Positions 61,512 to 64,000 of a stretch of DNA of 64,000 nucleotides are shown here, one piece after another; position 1 is the first letter of the stretch; each line of letters opens with the position of its first letter. Position numbers and translations under genes: made by a program. This DNA is from Pseudoscleropodium purum (Eukaryota > Streptophyta > Bryopsida > Hypnales > Brachytheciaceae). The stretch lies in assembly GCA_963969395.1 (NCBI GenBank), contig OZ017795.1, positions 17,608,001 through 17,672,000 of the forward strand. Direction: 5' to 3'. Under the pieces are notes generated by a model. It was not told the origin of the DNA. It saw only the letters and a program-made list of their open reading frames with translations, and did no database searches.

Positions 61512-63094
61512 ATGGAGCAGCGGGAGGTGTTAGTAACCCTGATCTCCGCGAGCGATTTGAAGAAGGTGTCCGCGTTCGGGAAGATGTCGGTATACTGCGT
61601 GGCTTGGATTTACCCCAACATGAAAGTCTCCTCTCCGATGGACAAGAAGGGCAACTTGAACCCGACGTGGAACTCCACCCTGAAGCTCATGGCCGACGAG
61701 CGCCTCGTGGAAGACGGGAATGCGGTACTTGTGATCGACCTGTACGACCATGGCACGTTTGGCAACAAGAACGTGGGCTCGTGTACCATCCCGTTGTCGG
61801 GGCTCAAGGCGACGACCAAGGCGACGACGGAGAAAGAGGGCAAAGAAGACAAAGGCGCGGACAAGATGCCAGCGGCGACGTCCTCGGAGGGTGGAAGCTC
61901 CTCGTCTAGCTCCACTTTCATGACTGTGCCGGTACGTGAACATCCTATTCCTTGCATTGTTGAGAGTTCTTGTTATTGTGGCGTTTTGGTGTTGTGGATC
62001 TTTGCTTTTTCCTAAATTCGGTAATTGTAACAATTGGTCTCTGATCATCTGTCACCGCTGTAATTCTTTTTATGAATTTGCTGTTCGTATGATAGCTATT
62101 TTCTTATATAACAACAGGTCGTAACATTTTTATGCTTTTTTCTGGGCTTAGTTAGCCCGTACAGGACCCTTGTAATGTAGTTCTTTGCATTGTACGTGGT
62201 ATTTGATTATCGAGATGATTCCTAACATATGAAAAGATTGTAAGTGCATAATACTCGTATTTCAATCTCCATCTTGTTTAGTTATACAAAGAATCTCGCG
62301 TGAACACAAGAATTTTATACACACACTTTATCAGTGGATGTGCTTTACCCGGATGTATATATATACATCCGGTAAAGCACATCCACTGATAAAGTGCTCC
62401 TCGGTTCTTTAGGGGTAATTTAATGTTTTGTCATCTTCTTCATGAAGCACGTGCACAAAGGTTTTTTCAGAGAATGATTCCTGAAAGCGAAATTCAACCT
62501 TTTTCTCAGGTCGGATTATCTCCTTGTTGATTGATTGTTTTGAATTATCACTCTTTCTGTTTCGCAACCAATAACCTAATTCCCATCCACAACGTGCTCT
62601 TCCTTTTACAGGTCTTGAGGAAATCAGGCAAGGCCAAGGGGACCTTGAACTTATCGATCAAACTGGGGGAGCTTCTGAAGCACCCTCCTCCCCAAATGGT
62701 AGCGCCACAACCATCGTTTCCGCAGCAGGTCGCGCCAGGTTATGAAAACAAAGACGCAGAAGGAGCTCCAGTCTATGCCTACCCTGCCGCCGGGTACCCT
62801 CCAGCCTACGGGCAACCAGGGTATGGCCCCCCGGGTGCAGCAGCCCAGCCGTATCCCATGTACCAGCAAGCCCCTTACCCGGGTCAAATGCCGCCTCCCT
62901 ACTATCCCCCTGGTGGGTATGCACCCCCTCCTCCGCAGCAGAAAAGAAGCGGCGGATTCTTGGGCGGTGGACTGGGAGCTGGTCTGGCGGGCGGTGCTCT
63001 GGGAGGATTGTTGATTGGATCCATGCTCGGAGACGGTGGTGGAGACGGTGGTGGAGGCTGCGGTGGTGGCTGCGGTGGTGGATGTGGAGGCTAA
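61512..63094 (+). CDS. SRC2-like C2-domain protein
   Basis: Two coding exons, 61512-61931 and 62612-63094 (phase-0 GT-AG intron), give 300 aa. The ATG at 61512 starts MEQREVLVTLISASDL, the usual start of a single N-terminal C2 domain (about residues 5-105). Landmarks are FGKMSVY (22-28) and NPTWN (50-54). Ser26 replaces the Asp common at this loop (GKxDxY), so calcium binding may be weak. A Ser-rich linker (about 128-135) leads to VLRKSGKAKGTLNLSIKL at the exon junction, the SGKxxGxLN stretch shared by SRC2-type proteins. Then come a Pro/Gly/Tyr-rich region with GYPPAYGQPGYGPP repeats and a Gly-rich hydrophobic tail (GLGAGLAGGALGGLLIGSML) ending in CGGG repeats. SRC2 relatives associate with membranes and respond to cold and other stress. 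That role here is inferred by family. Confidence 0.88.
61932..62611 (+). other. Coding intron of the C2 gene
   Basis: Donor GTGCCG|GTACGT and acceptor CCTTTTACAG|GTCTTG. The joined frame reads TFMTVP-VLRKSG, the expected SRC2-type continuation. The 680-bp intron carries the palindrome at 62324-62396. Confidence 0.88.
62324..62396. repeat. 73-bp near-perfect palindrome in an intron
   Basis: The left arm (62324-62360) begins CACTTTATCAGTGGATGTGC and the right arm (62361-62396) ends GCACATCCACTGATAAAGTG. The arms are exact complements over 36 bp, with a single extra C in the left arm (run CCC near 62348-62350). The centre is TATATATATA with no spacer. RNA from the plus strand would fold into one long hairpin. 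Confidence 0.95.
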
Positions 63095-63385
63095 ACTCTG
63101 CGGTGAATTAGCTCTGTATTCCTTATTTTGGTTGTTTGTGAAGTACCGTTTTTTTCCTTCTGCAGTATCACCGTAACAGCAGTTTTAGTTTGGCAGTGAA
63201 AGTGAACAGACGAAGAAGTTCAATAGCGTATCTGGAATTTTGCAATAAGGGATTGTAGGTAAAAAAAAAGACCCTTTGTATACCATCACAGTAAGCTGTC
63301 CATCAGAAATTAATATGCAATATGCATGATTTGTTGTGGAGAGAACGATGTAACGCAACTGCTGCATTTGACTTTTTCGGGATGC

Positions 63386-63391
63386 AATAAA
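63386..63391 (+). terminator. Probable polyadenylation signal of the C2 gene
   Basis: AATAAA lies 292 bases after the stop codon, in 3'-UTR-like sequence that remains GC-balanced, followed by a TG/T-rich stretch. Confidence 0.5.
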
Positions 63392-64000
63392 ATGTTAGTG
63401 TGACCACTCTATTATCAGTCGATATTTATCCTGAATTGCGGCTTGTGAATATGGTTGTGAAATGATCCTCGTCTTGCTGTTGAGGGAAGTGTCGTGGATT
63501 GGCTTCCTAGTTCACTAGATGTTGAGAAAGTGACTGATTACATCTGAAGGGTTAAACGATATGCACCTTCTGCACAATTTGAAATTATGTGTATCCTCTT
63601 ATACTGAAGTCACTGTTTACTGTATGATGCGTCCTTCCGCTGCATTGGTAAGCCTATCTAGGTTGAACTCAACCCCATAACCGATTTTTTTTTTATTAAA
63701 TGCTAACGTCATAACCAGTTGTTTTTTAAATGCTAACATGGCACCGTCCTATTGGCAACCCATCAGCATTGCCATTACAAGTTGCAACTCATAACCGGTT
63801 GTATGAAAGGAATCATCAGTTATCGGCTCATTGGTTATCTAATGCAAAAAGGACAATTTATAATCTCAGGCCTAAAATGACGTTCAATCAAACAATTGTG
63901 AAGGTAGTATTTTCTGGAATAATCTTAATTTTGTTGTGAACATGTACTGGCCTGGGCCTATGGCCATTAGTTTCACATGACATTATTTTCACTTAGTTTG
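63392..64000. other. 3' flank of the C2 gene
   Basis: No further gene is supported. ATAACCGGTT/ATAACCGATT/ATAACCAGTT and AAATGCTAAC words repeat between 63677 and 63805, suggesting a small local repeat. Confidence 0.4.

Noticed and set aside
61530..62048. Minus-strand frames of 115-172 codons over the C2 gene
   Set aside because: They are antisense shadows of a GC-rich exon, with Arg/His-rich low-complexity content and no domain.

Overview
The window looks like nuclear DNA of a land plant. It has two spliced genes with plant-type GT-AG introns, plant protein families (a GH3 acyl-amido synthetase and an SRC2-like C2 protein), and plant transposon classes (Ty1/copia, CACTA, MITEs). Coding exons are GC-balanced to GC-rich, while the intergenic DNA is very AT-rich. 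The GH3 protein is clearly diverged from the usual angiosperm motifs, so I lean to a non-seed plant such as a bryophyte or fern. I cannot fix the lineage from sequence alone.

Layout. 1-9.1 kb is CACTA-type DNA: an isolated left end at 833, a complete 5.4 kb non-autonomous element (2109-7492, TSD TCA), then a minisatellite. 9.1-15 kb holds a tRNA-like/SINE-like patch, a broken ORF of unknown origin and AT-rich repeat debris. 15-20.2 kb holds the GH3 gene (4 exons, 638 aa) and its upstream region. 21.3-26 kb is a dead Ty1/copia element, hit by a 220 bp CACTA MITE and a second MITE. 26-40.5 kb is gene-free AT-rich DNA with minisatellites; one array is split by a dispersed repeat. 40476-41113 is a solo LTR with perfect 5-bp target duplications and four 50-bp modules of heat-shock elements just upstream of a TATA box. 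41-60.5 kb is gene-free: foldback elements, a second complete CACTA element carrying a tRNA-like patch, two inverted copies of a motif-rich repeat, and related MITEs. 60.6-63.4 kb holds the C2-domain gene (2 coding exons, 300 aa) with a probable spliced 5' UTR, and a 73-bp near-perfect palindrome in its coding intron. The tail is its 3' flank.

The two genes do not form an operon or pathway. GH3 enzymes conjugate amino acids to hormone-type acyl acids in the cytosol. SRC2-like C2 proteins are membrane-associated and often stress-linked. The rest is a record of nested transposition. Its most testable item is the heat-shock-element-bearing solo LTR.
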